DNA of 8,632 nucleotides from JAAUTS01 sp038250235 (GTDB lineage: Bacteria; Verrucomicrobiota; Verrucomicrobiia; Methylacidiphilales; JAAUTS01), in the NCBI GenBank assembly GCA_038250235.1, contig JBBSCO010000085.1:1-8632 (forward strand), given 5' to 3'. Positions 1-5,467 of the stretch are shown in pieces; position 1 is the stretch's first letter; the number at the start of each line of letters is the position of its first letter. A model generated the notes under the pieces. It made no database searches and was not told the DNA's origin. It saw only the letters and a list, made by a program, of their open reading frames with translations. Both the position numbers and the translations under genes were made by a program.

Positions 1-664
1 CTTTTTTCAACATCAGAACATGGGTGAAGGCGGGCGTGATTTCCTCGATATGGTGGGTGACGAGAACCAGATTCGGGGAGCTTTCCAGACAGGCCAGATT
101 CTCCAGCAGCTTGAGAAACCCGGACCGCGCGACCGGATCCAATCCGGCGCAGGGCTCATCCACGATCAGCAGCAGCGGTTTGGCCATGAGAGCGCGGGCA
201 ATGAGGACGCGTTGGCGTTCTCCCTGGGAAAGGTAAAGCCAGGGTCGATTGGACAGTTCCGAAATTCCGAGGAGTTGCAGCAGCCCCAAGGCAACTTGTT
301 TCTCATCCTTTTTGATTCCACCCCAAGTGTTCAGGATGGCGTATTTACCGCTGATGACAATTTCCAAGGCCAACCCGTCATCATTGATTTGTTGTAGGAT
401 GCTGGAACTAACCAGTCCGATGTGGGTGCGGAGTTCCCGCCAATCCGATTCACCATAGCGCTGGCCCAGGACATTGATGTCACCCTTCCCGGCCATCAAA
501 TAACCACAGAGCGTGCTCAGTAGGCATGTTTTTCCCGAGCCGTTGCCGCCCAGAATGACCCAATGCTGCCCTTTTTCCACGCGCCAGTTGATTGAGTCGA
601 GAATAAGTGTTTTATCACCGAAAAGAGTCAGGTTCGTTACTTCAAAAATGGGGGCGGTATTCAT
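1..664 (-). CDS. ABC transporter ATP-binding protein, YlmA/ModF-like (3' end outside window)
   Basis: This is the ATPase subunit of an ABC transporter. It would hydrolyse ATP on the cytoplasmic face of the membrane to drive a partner permease. The 221 visible residues hold a complete cassette: Walker A GGNGSGKT at about 39-46, the signature LSQGERQ, Walker B LLLIVDEP followed by the D-loop GLD, and the H-loop in VTHHIEE. The motifs LSQGE-R-RVLIARALMA, DEPCAGLD and THHIEEI-P-FTHVL fit the YlmA/ModF (molybdate-type or photorepair-like) group as I remember it. The frame stays open through base 1, so about 40 C-terminal residues should lie to the left. The ATG overlaps the stop of the upstream gene as ATGA, which implies translational coupling. 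No permease is recognisable in the window, so the substrate is unknown. The family call is firm; the subgroup is an inference. Confidence 0.9.
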   Translation of the reverse strand, partial: MNTAPIFEVTNLTLFGDKTLILDSINWRVEKGQHWVILGGNGSGKTCLLSTLCGYLMAGKGDINVLGQRYGESDWRELRTHIGLVSSSILQQINDDGLALEIVISGKYAILNTWGGIKKDEKQVALGLLQLLGISELSNRPWLYLSQGERQRVLIARALMAKPLLLIVDEPCAGLDPVARSGFLKLLENLACLESSPNLVLVTHHIEEITPAFTHVLMLKK

Positions 665-1155
665 TCGGGTTTCAATCGGGTTCGCGTGAGGTGGATGATG
701 TAGAGGAGGGGGAGGATTCCCAGAATCCCGAAGCTACAATCGATCAACTGCCAATAGAAAGGAATGCCACGGAGGGGGCCGGCGATGAGGGCAAGTGGTA
801 TGACAAGAATACATGCGGCCACTCCGGCATAAAGGGAGTGAAGATTTCGCCAAGGATCTATCATCGGCCCGATAAAAAACAGGGCAATCACGATATGGGC
901 GAAAGCCAGCCAATCCGTTCCGTAGGCGATCCAGGGATAGGCGGCATAGGTGTTCTCCAGACCGAATTTGACGGTGAGGATCCAGTAGTTCAAACCTTCG
1001 TGACCAACAGGGGATGCGGCATCGCCGATCCCCATCATCCTGGCCAGCAGGTTCAATTCCGTCTCTAGGGGGAAAGCCGTGATACCACTGATAATCAAGG
1101 CAATGATAAAAAAGGTCAGGATGGCACGGACACGGAAAAGCGGGTCAGGTTTCAT
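661..1155 (-). CDS. Four-helix membrane protein of unknown function
   Basis: I do not recognise this protein. It encodes 164 residues with four likely membrane segments: about 10-28 (ILTFFIIALIISGITAF), 75-98 (around WLAFAHIVIALFFIGPMI), 108-128 (AGVAACILVIPLALIAG) and 137-155 (IDCSFGILGILPLLYII). The first loop, roughly residues 29-75, is long and contains several aromatic residues and acidic groups, so it is probably exposed outside the cytoplasm. I chose the ATG at 1155. The open frame extends to 1239, but that stretch lies wholly inside the upstream gene and is not membrane-like. With this start it overlaps the upstream gene by 11 bases and the downstream ABC gene by 4. Its place between a membrane-anchored SRPBCC protein and an ABC ATPase suggests it belongs to one membrane complex, but that rests only on position. 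Confidence 0.8.
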   Translation of the reverse strand: MKPDPLFRVRAILTFFIIALIISGITAFPLETELNLLARMMGIGDAASPVGHEGLNYWILTVKFGLENTYAAYPWIAYGTDWLAFAHIVIALFFIGPMIDPWRNLHSLYAGVAACILVIPLALIAGPLRGIPFYWQLIDCSFGILGILPLLYIIHLTRTRLKPE

Positions 1156-2110
1156 GGGTGCGTTCGCATCGTAATTTGATGATTTCCAGAATGGAACCTT
1201 GGATCTGATCCATGATCCAGGTGCTCCACAATCCGGCATAGCTGTTGAAGCGTGTGGAAAGGCGGTGGGTGCTGGTGAGGTGGAGTTTAACGCCTTCCGG
1301 CACCGGTTCGATCAAATAGGTGCCGTCAAGGACATCATAAAAGCGTCCTCCTACGATGATATGGCGGTCAAAAGCATTTGCAGGAATAAAATCGGGGTCT
1401 GCATGGATGCTGAAAGAGAGTTTTTCCGGATGGTCCCAGACGGTAATCACTTCATGGAAGGAAACGCCCCGTTCAAACGTGGCGGTGCGGATCCCTCCGA
1501 CTCCCTCGTGATCCAGAGTAGCAGCTATGGGTTTGGGAAATCCAAGCCAGTAGATCCAACGGTTGTGGATCTGCCTGGCGGGAATGGCGGACACGCTTGC
1601 TATTTCAGGCCAGACCTCCTCCGGTGTAGCGGTAATTGTAATGCTGTTGGAAATGGAGACCTGCTCGTGCGGGGCTTCCCATTGGTTTTCAAGAGGTGCC
1701 GCCAGATAGGGAAGCAGGACGACAAAAGAAAGATAGAGGCGGTGTCCGGTTCTCTTTTTGATCATCCAGGCACTGGTCAAAGCCCCCAGAAGTGACATGC
1801 CTCCTAGAATCGGTATGGCCATCACCACGCAGATCATGGCTTCGAGTTGTGTGATGACCGAAATGGCCAACCCCAGAGCCACACTGATGACTGGCAGGAT
1901 GAAGGTCCAGTAAATGCCGGAACCGTTCAGTTTGTAGCCGAGATAGGTGCAGAGAGCGCCCCAGGCAAATGGGGTCAGGAAAATAAAACTCAGTGAAACC
2001 ACACCACCCAAGACATTCTCCAGGGAATTGAGGCCAAAAATCAACCTCGTGACAAGAGCGTAGGACAATACCAGAATCAATGTGATCAGCGTTGCCCGTC
2101 TGATGCTCAT
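1145..2110 (-). CDS. Membrane protein with C-terminal SRPBCC (START-like) domain
   Basis: The 321-residue protein has two halves. Residues 1-140 hold about five hydrophobic helices (near 6-26, 37-58, 67-87, 92-117 and 125-140). Residues about 150-318 resemble the SRPBCC/polyketide-cyclase fold, which binds hydrophobic ligands. The supporting features are the opening strand SISNSITITATPEEVWPEI, the glycine-rich central turn, the strand with HEVITVWDHPEKLSFSI, and the end STHRLSTRFNSYAGLWSTWI leading into a long amphipathic helix. Such domains commonly bind lipids or other hydrophobic small molecules; here the ligand is unknown. I chose the ATG at 2110. A GTG three codons upstream (2119) is an alternative, and neither has a Shine-Dalgarno sequence. 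The gene follows the Fur gene by 18 bases and overlaps the next gene by 11, so it sits in the middle of an operon. The domain call comes from sequence pattern only. Confidence 0.8.
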   Translation of the reverse strand: MSIRRATLITLILVLSYALVTRLIFGLNSLENVLGGVVSLSFIFLTPFAWGALCTYLGYKLNGSGIYWTFILPVISVALGLAISVITQLEAMICVVMAIPILGGMSLLGALTSAWMIKKRTGHRLYLSFVVLLPYLAAPLENQWEAPHEQVSISNSITITATPEEVWPEIASVSAIPARQIHNRWIYWLGFPKPIAATLDHEGVGGIRTATFERGVSFHEVITVWDHPEKLSFSIHADPDFIPANAFDRHIIVGGRFYDVLDGTYLIEPVPEGVKLHLTSTHRLSTRFNSYAGLWSTWIMDQIQGSILEIIKLRCERTHET

Positions 2111-2128
2111 GATCCGCACGTAGATAGT

Positions 2129-2605
2129 TCAGCTAACCAGCCGCTTGGAGCAGGTGCCTTTTTTAGCCAATTCTTCGCAGGAACCCTCGATCCGTAACTT
2201 CACTGCCCCTGGGCGAAAACCCAGATTCTTGGCCAGAACGCTTTCACGCACATCCAGACAGTAATCTTCAAATTCAATAATTTTCTGGCAATCCGTGCAG
2301 ATAAGATGGTTATGGTTCGGGTGAGTGGCGTAGTTGGGGTCGTAAACCTGCTGATCTCGTCCCAAATCAAGTTCACGGAGAAGCCCGGTCTGGACAAGAA
2401 CAGGAAGGGTGCGGTAAACCGTGGCACGGGAAACAGAAGGATCGATTTTACGGGAGCTTTCGAGAAGCTGTTCGGCGGTATAATGGTCGTTGGTGCTGAA
2501 CGCGGCCTGAACAATGGCACGGCGTTGGTTGGTGATACGCAAGCCATTGCTTTCCATGTAGGCCAGAATCTTATCTTTAATGGACTCGCGATCCTGATCA
2601 GTCAT
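2129..2605 (-). CDS. Fur-family metal/peroxide-responsive transcriptional regulator
   Basis: The protein is a Fur-family repressor (Fur, Zur and PerR are relatives). It binds DNA as a dimer when loaded with metal. With the ATG at 2605 it has 158 residues: a winged helix at about 15-80 (LRITNQRRAIV, SVSRATVYRTLPVL) and a dimerisation/metal domain from about 85, with HPNHNHLICTDCQKIIEFED at 95-114. H95, H98, H100, C103 and C106 are the expected metal-site residues. Two things are odd. The His normally found eight residues before the third cysteine is Val135, and the second cysteine pair is C143-x8-C152 instead of the close pair seen in E. coli Fur. An upstream ATG (2635) would add ten hydrophobic residues. 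I reject it because it lies inside a stem (2619-2623 with 2631-2635) followed by a T7 run that may end the LysR transcript. It heads the membrane/ABC operon. Its metal cannot be told from sequence. Confidence 0.92.
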   Translation of the reverse strand: MTDQDRESIKDKILAYMESNGLRITNQRRAIVQAAFSTNDHYTAEQLLESSRKIDPSVSRATVYRTLPVLVQTGLLRELDLGRDQQVYDPNYATHPNHNHLICTDCQKIIEFEDYCLDVRESVLAKNLGFRPGAVKLRIEGSCEELAKKGTCSKRLVS

Positions 2606-2689
2606 AAAAAAAGGTAACACGGCCAGCTTCGCCATGACAAGAGTTGATGCTGGGCGAAAAGTGCCGGAGAAGAGTGGAATTCCAAACAG

Positions 2690-3574
2690 TCAATCAGCCG
2701 ATTCTTTCAGGTTTTTCAAAAAACGTTTCAGGGCGGGCGAGAGCACGCGACCGCTCTTGTAGATGATACCCAGGGGACGATAGTAGGGCTTGTTCTTGAA
2801 TTCTATCGCAATGAGGCTGCCGGATTTGATTTCCTGCTCAATGGTGGCGCGGGGGACGATGGAAATTCCCGCGTCGATTTCCACGGCTCGTTTGACTGTT
2901 TCGATGTTGTCGAATTCCATGACCGGTTTGGTGTCAAGATCCGTATCCCGGAACATTTTGTCCACGGCCCGGCGGGTCGGGATATCGGGTTCGAATCCGA
3001 TAAACTTGTAGTTGGCGAGATCTTTGACTTCGACTTCCTGCTCCGAGGCCAGGGCATGGCTGGGATTGCAAATCACGACCAGGCGATCTTTTTTGAAGGC
3101 CTCGCTTTTGAGATTTTTTTTCTGCACAGGAAATGCAACCAGACCCAGATCGCAGGTTCCGGATTGAATATCCTCATAGACTTGGTTTGATCGGCGATAC
3201 TCCACGTGGACGTTCACATTGGGGAATTCCTTCAGGAAGCGTTTCAGATAGGGAGGCAGCTCGTGTAGTCCGATGCTGTAAACTGTGGCGATCCGGATGT
3301 TACCGGAAACAATGTTCCGCATCTCATTGAACTGATGCTGCAAAGAATCGAATTGCGCGATGATTTCTTTGCTGGCTTGATACAACATGTCGCCTTCCCG
3401 CGTGAGGGCGAAGCGTTTGCTGCTGCGTTCGATCAGCGGGATGCGGAAACGCTCCTCCACGGAGCGAATCTGTTGGCTCACGGCTGATTGGGTGATATTG
3501 TTCATCTGCGCGGCTTTGCTGAAGCTTTGGGACTCAACGAGGTCACGGAAAACGCGGAATGAATCGATTTGCAT
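2690..3574 (-). CDS. LysR-type transcriptional regulator
   Basis: This is a 294-residue LysR-type regulator, the usual length. An N-terminal helix-turn-helix covers about 1-60 (FSKAAQMNNITQSAVSQQIR, then LIERSSKRFALTREGDMLY). A linker helix follows, and a periplasmic-binding-like effector domain runs from about 90 to 290 (IRIATVYSIGLHELPPYL, CDLGLVAFP, DAGISIVPRATIE). The effector domain recalls the CysB/CysL/CbbR branch, but the ligand cannot be told. The ATG at 3574 is the only sensible start and has no Shine-Dalgarno sequence. The gene is divergent from yggS across 76 bases, and a T-N11-A box lies in its own probable promoter, which fits autoregulation. The next gene on the same strand (Fur family) begins 84 bases downstream of its stop. 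The family call is firm. Confidence 0.95.
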   Translation of the reverse strand: MQIDSFRVFRDLVESQSFSKAAQMNNITQSAVSQQIRSVEERFRIPLIERSSKRFALTREGDMLYQASKEIIAQFDSLQHQFNEMRNIVSGNIRIATVYSIGLHELPPYLKRFLKEFPNVNVHVEYRRSNQVYEDIQSGTCDLGLVAFPVQKKNLKSEAFKKDRLVVICNPSHALASEQEVEVKDLANYKFIGFEPDIPTRRAVDKMFRDTDLDTKPVMEFDNIETVKRAVEIDAGISIVPRATIEQEIKSGSLIAIEFKNKPYYRPLGIIYKSGRVLSPALKRFLKNLKESAD

Positions 3575-3583
3575 AAGCTGGAG

Positions 3584-3610
3584 TTAATAAGAAATACTTA
3601 TGAAAGTCAA
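3584..3610 (-). promoter_or_regulatory. Probable promoter of the lysR-type gene
   Basis: On the minus strand a TTGACT (-35, bases 3610-3605) is followed after 15 bases by TATTAA (-10, bases 3589-3584). The -35 matches the sigma-70 consensus at five of six positions and the -10 at four of six. The spacer is short. Transcription would start only a few bases before the ATG at 3574, giving an almost leaderless message. The LysR box occupies the spacer and touches the -10, as expected for negative autoregulation. Confidence 0.4.
3587..3601. promoter_or_regulatory. LysR-type operator box (ATAAG-N5-CTTAT)
   Basis: The 15-base perfect dyad ATAAG-AAATA-CTTAT contains the T-N11-A signature of LysR-type operators (T3588, A3600). 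It lies 13 bases upstream of the LysR-type gene start and 49 bases before yggS, in the divergent intergenic region. The first ten bases (3587-3596) recur as a perfect inverted copy at 3623-3632, which supplies a further CTTAT half-site closer to yggS. This resembles the recognition-plus-activation site layout typical of LysR regulators. That the neighbouring regulator binds here is inferred from position. Confidence 0.6.
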
Positions 3611-3632
3611 GTTAAATCATTCTATTTCTTAT
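3587..3632. repeat. 10-bp inverted repeat in the divergent promoter region
   Basis: ATAAGAAATA at 3587-3596 is matched exactly by TATTTCTTAT at 3623-3632, with 26 bases between the arms. The left arm is part of the LysR box. The right arm lies just upstream of yggS, where a promoter would be expected. It may bring two regulator dimers together or expose the yggS promoter to repression. It could also act as a stem in RNA, but it is A/T-rich and weak for that. Confidence 0.6.
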
Positions 3633-3650
3633 CTTTAACACATTTGTTTT

Positions 3651-4346
3651 ATGGCAGAAAACCTTGCAACCAGACTTGAATTGATTCAGCAGCGCATCCG
3701 TGATGCAGCCGTGCGGGGGGGGCGGAGTGCCTCACACGTCCAGTTGTTGCCTGCCTCCAAAACTGTCACGGTCGAGGTATTGCGGGAATTACTGGGTCTG
3801 GGAGTGCAGATCCTGGGCGAAAACCGTGTGCAGGAGGCGAAGGCCAAAGTCACGATGCTGCCTTCGAGCTGTCGTTGGCATTTCATTGGGGGCCTGCAAA
3901 GCAACAAAGTCAAAGAAGCCGTCAGACTGTTTCAGGTGATCCATTCTATTGACAGCCGGAATCTGGTTGATGAAACGGATAGGCGTGCTGCCGAGGCGGG
4001 GAAAACCCAGCAGATTCTAATCGAAGTCAATGCCGCTGGTGAAGGGAGTAAACACGGGGTTCTGCCCGGAGAGGCGCAGGCTCTGGTGGAGTACGCCAAC
4101 GAAAAAAGATCCTTGGAGGTCATCGGATTGATGGCAGTGGTTCCATTTTGTGACGAGGTCGGGGCTGTCAGGCCTTACTTCAGGGAGGTTCGGGAATTGC
4201 GGGATTCCATCCAATCAACCACAGGCATCCTGTTGCCGGAATTATCGATGGGAATGTCCCACGATTTTGAGGTGGCCATTGAAGAAGGTGCCACCTTGGT
4301 TCGTATAGGCACGGCATTGTTTGGTGGTCGAAATTACGCCAAATGA
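3651..4346 (+). CDS. yggS: YggS/PLPBP-family pyridoxal phosphate homeostasis protein
   Basis: This is the PLP-binding protein of the YggS/YlmE/PROSC family. It is a cytoplasmic single-domain TIM barrel without known catalytic activity that keeps vitamin B6 and amino-acid pools in balance. The 231 residues match the usual length. The PLP lysine is K37 in LLPASKT. Other family motifs are GENRVQEAK (56-64), WHFIGGLQSNK (76-86), HSIDS, the GSKHG segment where the family has a G-KxG motif, IGLMAV, and the phosphate-binding SMGMSHDFEVAI plus LVRIGTALFG near 199-224. The ATG at 3651 places all of these correctly and has no Shine-Dalgarno sequence. It is divergent from the LysR-type gene and probably monocistronic. 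The intergenic LysR box may regulate it. No residue expected for PLP binding is missing. Confidence 0.96.
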   Translation: MAENLATRLELIQQRIRDAAVRGGRSASHVQLLPASKTVTVEVLRELLGLGVQILGENRVQEAKAKVTMLPSSCRWHFIGGLQSNKVKEAVRLFQVIHSIDSRNLVDETDRRAAEAGKTQQILIEVNAAGEGSKHGVLPGEAQALVEYANEKRSLEVIGLMAVVPFCDEVGAVRPYFREVRELRDSIQSTTGILLPELSMGMSHDFEVAIEEGATLVRIGTALFGGRNYAK

Positions 4347-4406
4347 GACGGCTCCCACCTTCTTTCAGGGCGTTGGCATGATCCGATAAGCTCCTTGCAA
4401 AATGAA

Positions 4407-4439
4407 CGGCACTGCGTTTTCCGGTCATGCAAAGTGCCG
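4407..4439 (+). terminator. Stem-loop 60 bases downstream of yggS
   Basis: CGGCACT (4407-4413) pairs perfectly with AGTGCCG (4433-4439). An inner GC/GC pair (4414-4415 with 4429-4430) continues the stem past a two-base bulge. It is placed where a transcript end is expected, but no clear U-run follows (only AGATTCTTTCCC), so it may be an RNA-stabilising 3' hairpin instead of an intrinsic terminator. The surrounding stretch 4347-4555 holds only trivial open frames (12 and 38 codons) that I do not consider genes. Confidence 0.35.
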
Positions 4440-4555
4440 AAGATTCTTTCCCTGTTATCTTGCTGGTGCTCTGGAACAGTGTCTTAAGTCATTTTCGCCC
4501 AGTTGGTTGGATTGGTAACACGGGAGTTGGCATGTTTCAAGCAGCCTGATTGGGC

Positions 4556-4800
4556 ATGAAATCATCATTCGCACTTCCCCTTGTTGTTATAAATCACGCC
4601 CGATGTGCAAAGGCAGTTGGCCTACTGTCCTTTGCCTTCATCTACATTGGAATTCTTCCCTTCAACTACGCATATGCCTAGGCGGAGCCTGCTCCACTCC
4701 TGACAGCTAATCAAGCCAAACGAATCGCTACCAGGACATTGGCTATTATTTCGAGTCGGATAAAGCCGCTCAAATGCTACAGTCTGTGAGAAAAATGGCT
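4556..4800 (+). pseudogene. Probable remnant of a secreted S41-type peptidase gene
   Basis: From the ATG at 4556 the frame reads a 41-residue segment that looks like a signal peptide: basic residues (R16, K19), a hydrophobic core GLLSFAFIYIGILP, and an AYA cleavage site. It ends at TAG (4679-4681). The same frame then continues with AEPAPLLTANQAKRIATRTL, as a mature N-terminus would. After about 4741 the sensible reading shifts frame and gives YYFESDKAAQMLQSVRKMA (4744-4800). A pattern of LT-x-Q, a helix, then Y-F-x-DKA-x-M-x-x-x-(I/V)RK resembles, from memory, the N-terminal domain of S41/IRBP-like C-terminal processing peptidases. The peptidase core itself is absent, and the trace stops at the terminator. 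One stop codon, one frameshift and a 3' truncation argue for decay. The family link is tentative; the match may be fortuitous. Confidence 0.35.
4607..4635 (+). other. Strong 11-bp stem-loop in the intergenic region
   Basis: GCAAAGG (4607-4613) pairs with CCTTTGC (4629-4635) and CAGT (4614-4617) with ACTG (4624-4627). One T (4628) is bulged and the loop is TGGCCT. No U-run follows on the plus strand (TTCATC) or on the minus strand. It lies within the signal-peptide part of the proposed gene remnant, so it could be a chance consequence of coding sequence, a structured RNA element, or a relic of a small repeat. No function is claimed. Confidence 0.4.
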
Positions 4801-4833
4801 TTCTCGAGGGGCTCGCCTTTTCTTTATTTTTTT
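4788..4833. terminator. Probable bidirectional terminator between converging units
   Basis: The core stem is CGAG (4805-4808) with CTCG (4812-4815) and a GGG loop. It is flanked by GGC (4797-4799)/GCC (4815-4817) and AGAAAA/TTTTCT pairing with bulges. On the plus strand the stem is followed by TTTTCTTTATTTTTTT (4818-4833); on the minus strand by ATTTTTC. It lies between the ends of yggS and the floA operon, whose last stop is at 4862, so it would stop both. The stem is imperfect, hence moderate confidence. Confidence 0.5.
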
Positions 4834-4861
4834 GCAGCCAGCGCAGGCAAAAGTCCGTGGA

Positions 4862-5437
4862 TCAGCGCAGAGCAACCGGAGGCTGAAGAATCTCATTGAG
4901 AACCACGATTTTGCGCAGGGTGGTGCGGCTCCGCAAATCCTGCCTCCAACGGTTTTGCTGCGAGGCCTTGGTGGCCACAAAAGCAACCTTGGGCAGAAGT
5001 GCCGCATCGGAAGCCTCTTTGATGTCAAAGGAGGAGAACTGCGAGAAGCGTTTAGCCAGATCATCATCACGGCTGGTTATCTGCTCGAACATCACAGTCT
5101 CAGGCTGTGCCCGAGCCACATAGACGGGAGGCTCTTGAATAGGACGACGGACGATCACCGGCTCATCCATGGGAAAAGAAAAAGAAGGAGGAATCGGCGG
5201 CGGCGGTATGCGGTTTTCCTGAACTGTGTCTTTCTTGGGCCCTTGGCCCAAGGCCTCCATTAAATCGCCGAAATCGGCATCCGACTTGCGTTCCGGCTGG
5301 AAGCTTCTCTCTTGGTCACCGGGATAGGAATCGGGCTCCTGAGTTTCAGGGGCAGAGCCTTTTCTGCGGCTTGCCCACCACTGCACAAGAGCTCCTCCAA
5401 TCAAGACCAGAGGAATGATGATGTCGCCAAGATCCAT
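4862..5437 (-). CDS. Small single-pass membrane protein, last gene of the nfeD-floA cluster
   Basis: I do not recognise a named family. The 191-residue protein starts with one membrane helix (about 6-22, IIIPLVLIGGALVQWWA), then a charged, low-complexity region, a proline run (PPPPIPP, about 78-84), and a more ordered C-terminal part. It ends in LRKIVVLNEILQPPVALR. From memory, a similar (I/V)VL-EIL-PP--LR ending occurs in small proteins encoded next to floA in Verrucomicrobiota and related groups; this needs checking. It begins 30 bases after the floA stop on the same strand, so it is probably co-transcribed and may assist the FloA/NfeD membrane system. A plus-strand open frame across 4832-5263 has a basic, low-complexity translation and is not credible. 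The ATG at 5437 has no Shine-Dalgarno sequence. Confidence 0.8.
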   Translation of the reverse strand: MDLGDIIIPLVLIGGALVQWWASRRKGSAPETQEPDSYPGDQERSFQPERKSDADFGDLMEALGQGPKKDTVQENRIPPPPIPPSFSFPMDEPVIVRRPIQEPPVYVARAQPETVMFEQITSRDDDLAKRFSQFSSFDIKEASDAALLPKVAFVATKASQQNRWRQDLRSRTTLRKIVVLNEILQPPVALR

Positions 5438-5467
5438 GGGTTTTTGATTTAAGTCACGGTTCTGAGT

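Noticed and set aside
607..1068. Plus-strand open frame opposite the four-helix protein
   Set aside because: It shows no motif, and the minus strand has hydrophobic helices and coupled starts and stops.
1199..1795. Long plus-strand open frame opposite the SRPBCC membrane gene
   Set aside because: It has no recognisable fold and mirrors the well-supported minus-strand gene, which shows membrane segments, an SRPBCC pattern and operon overlaps.
4402..4518. Small 38-codon open frame after yggS
   Set aside because: It overlaps the stem-loop, has no start signal, no domain pattern and many cysteines and arginines as in random sequence.
4373..4535. Direct repeat GTTGGCATG (near 4373 and 4527) as a sign of an inserted element
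   Set aside because: A nine-base match with no transposase, no terminal inverted repeats and no target duplication is not evidence of a mobile element.
4832..5263. Plus-strand open frame opposite the small membrane protein
   Set aside because: The translation is basic and low in complexity, it begins inside the terminator tail, and the minus frame has a clear membrane helix and fits the operon.
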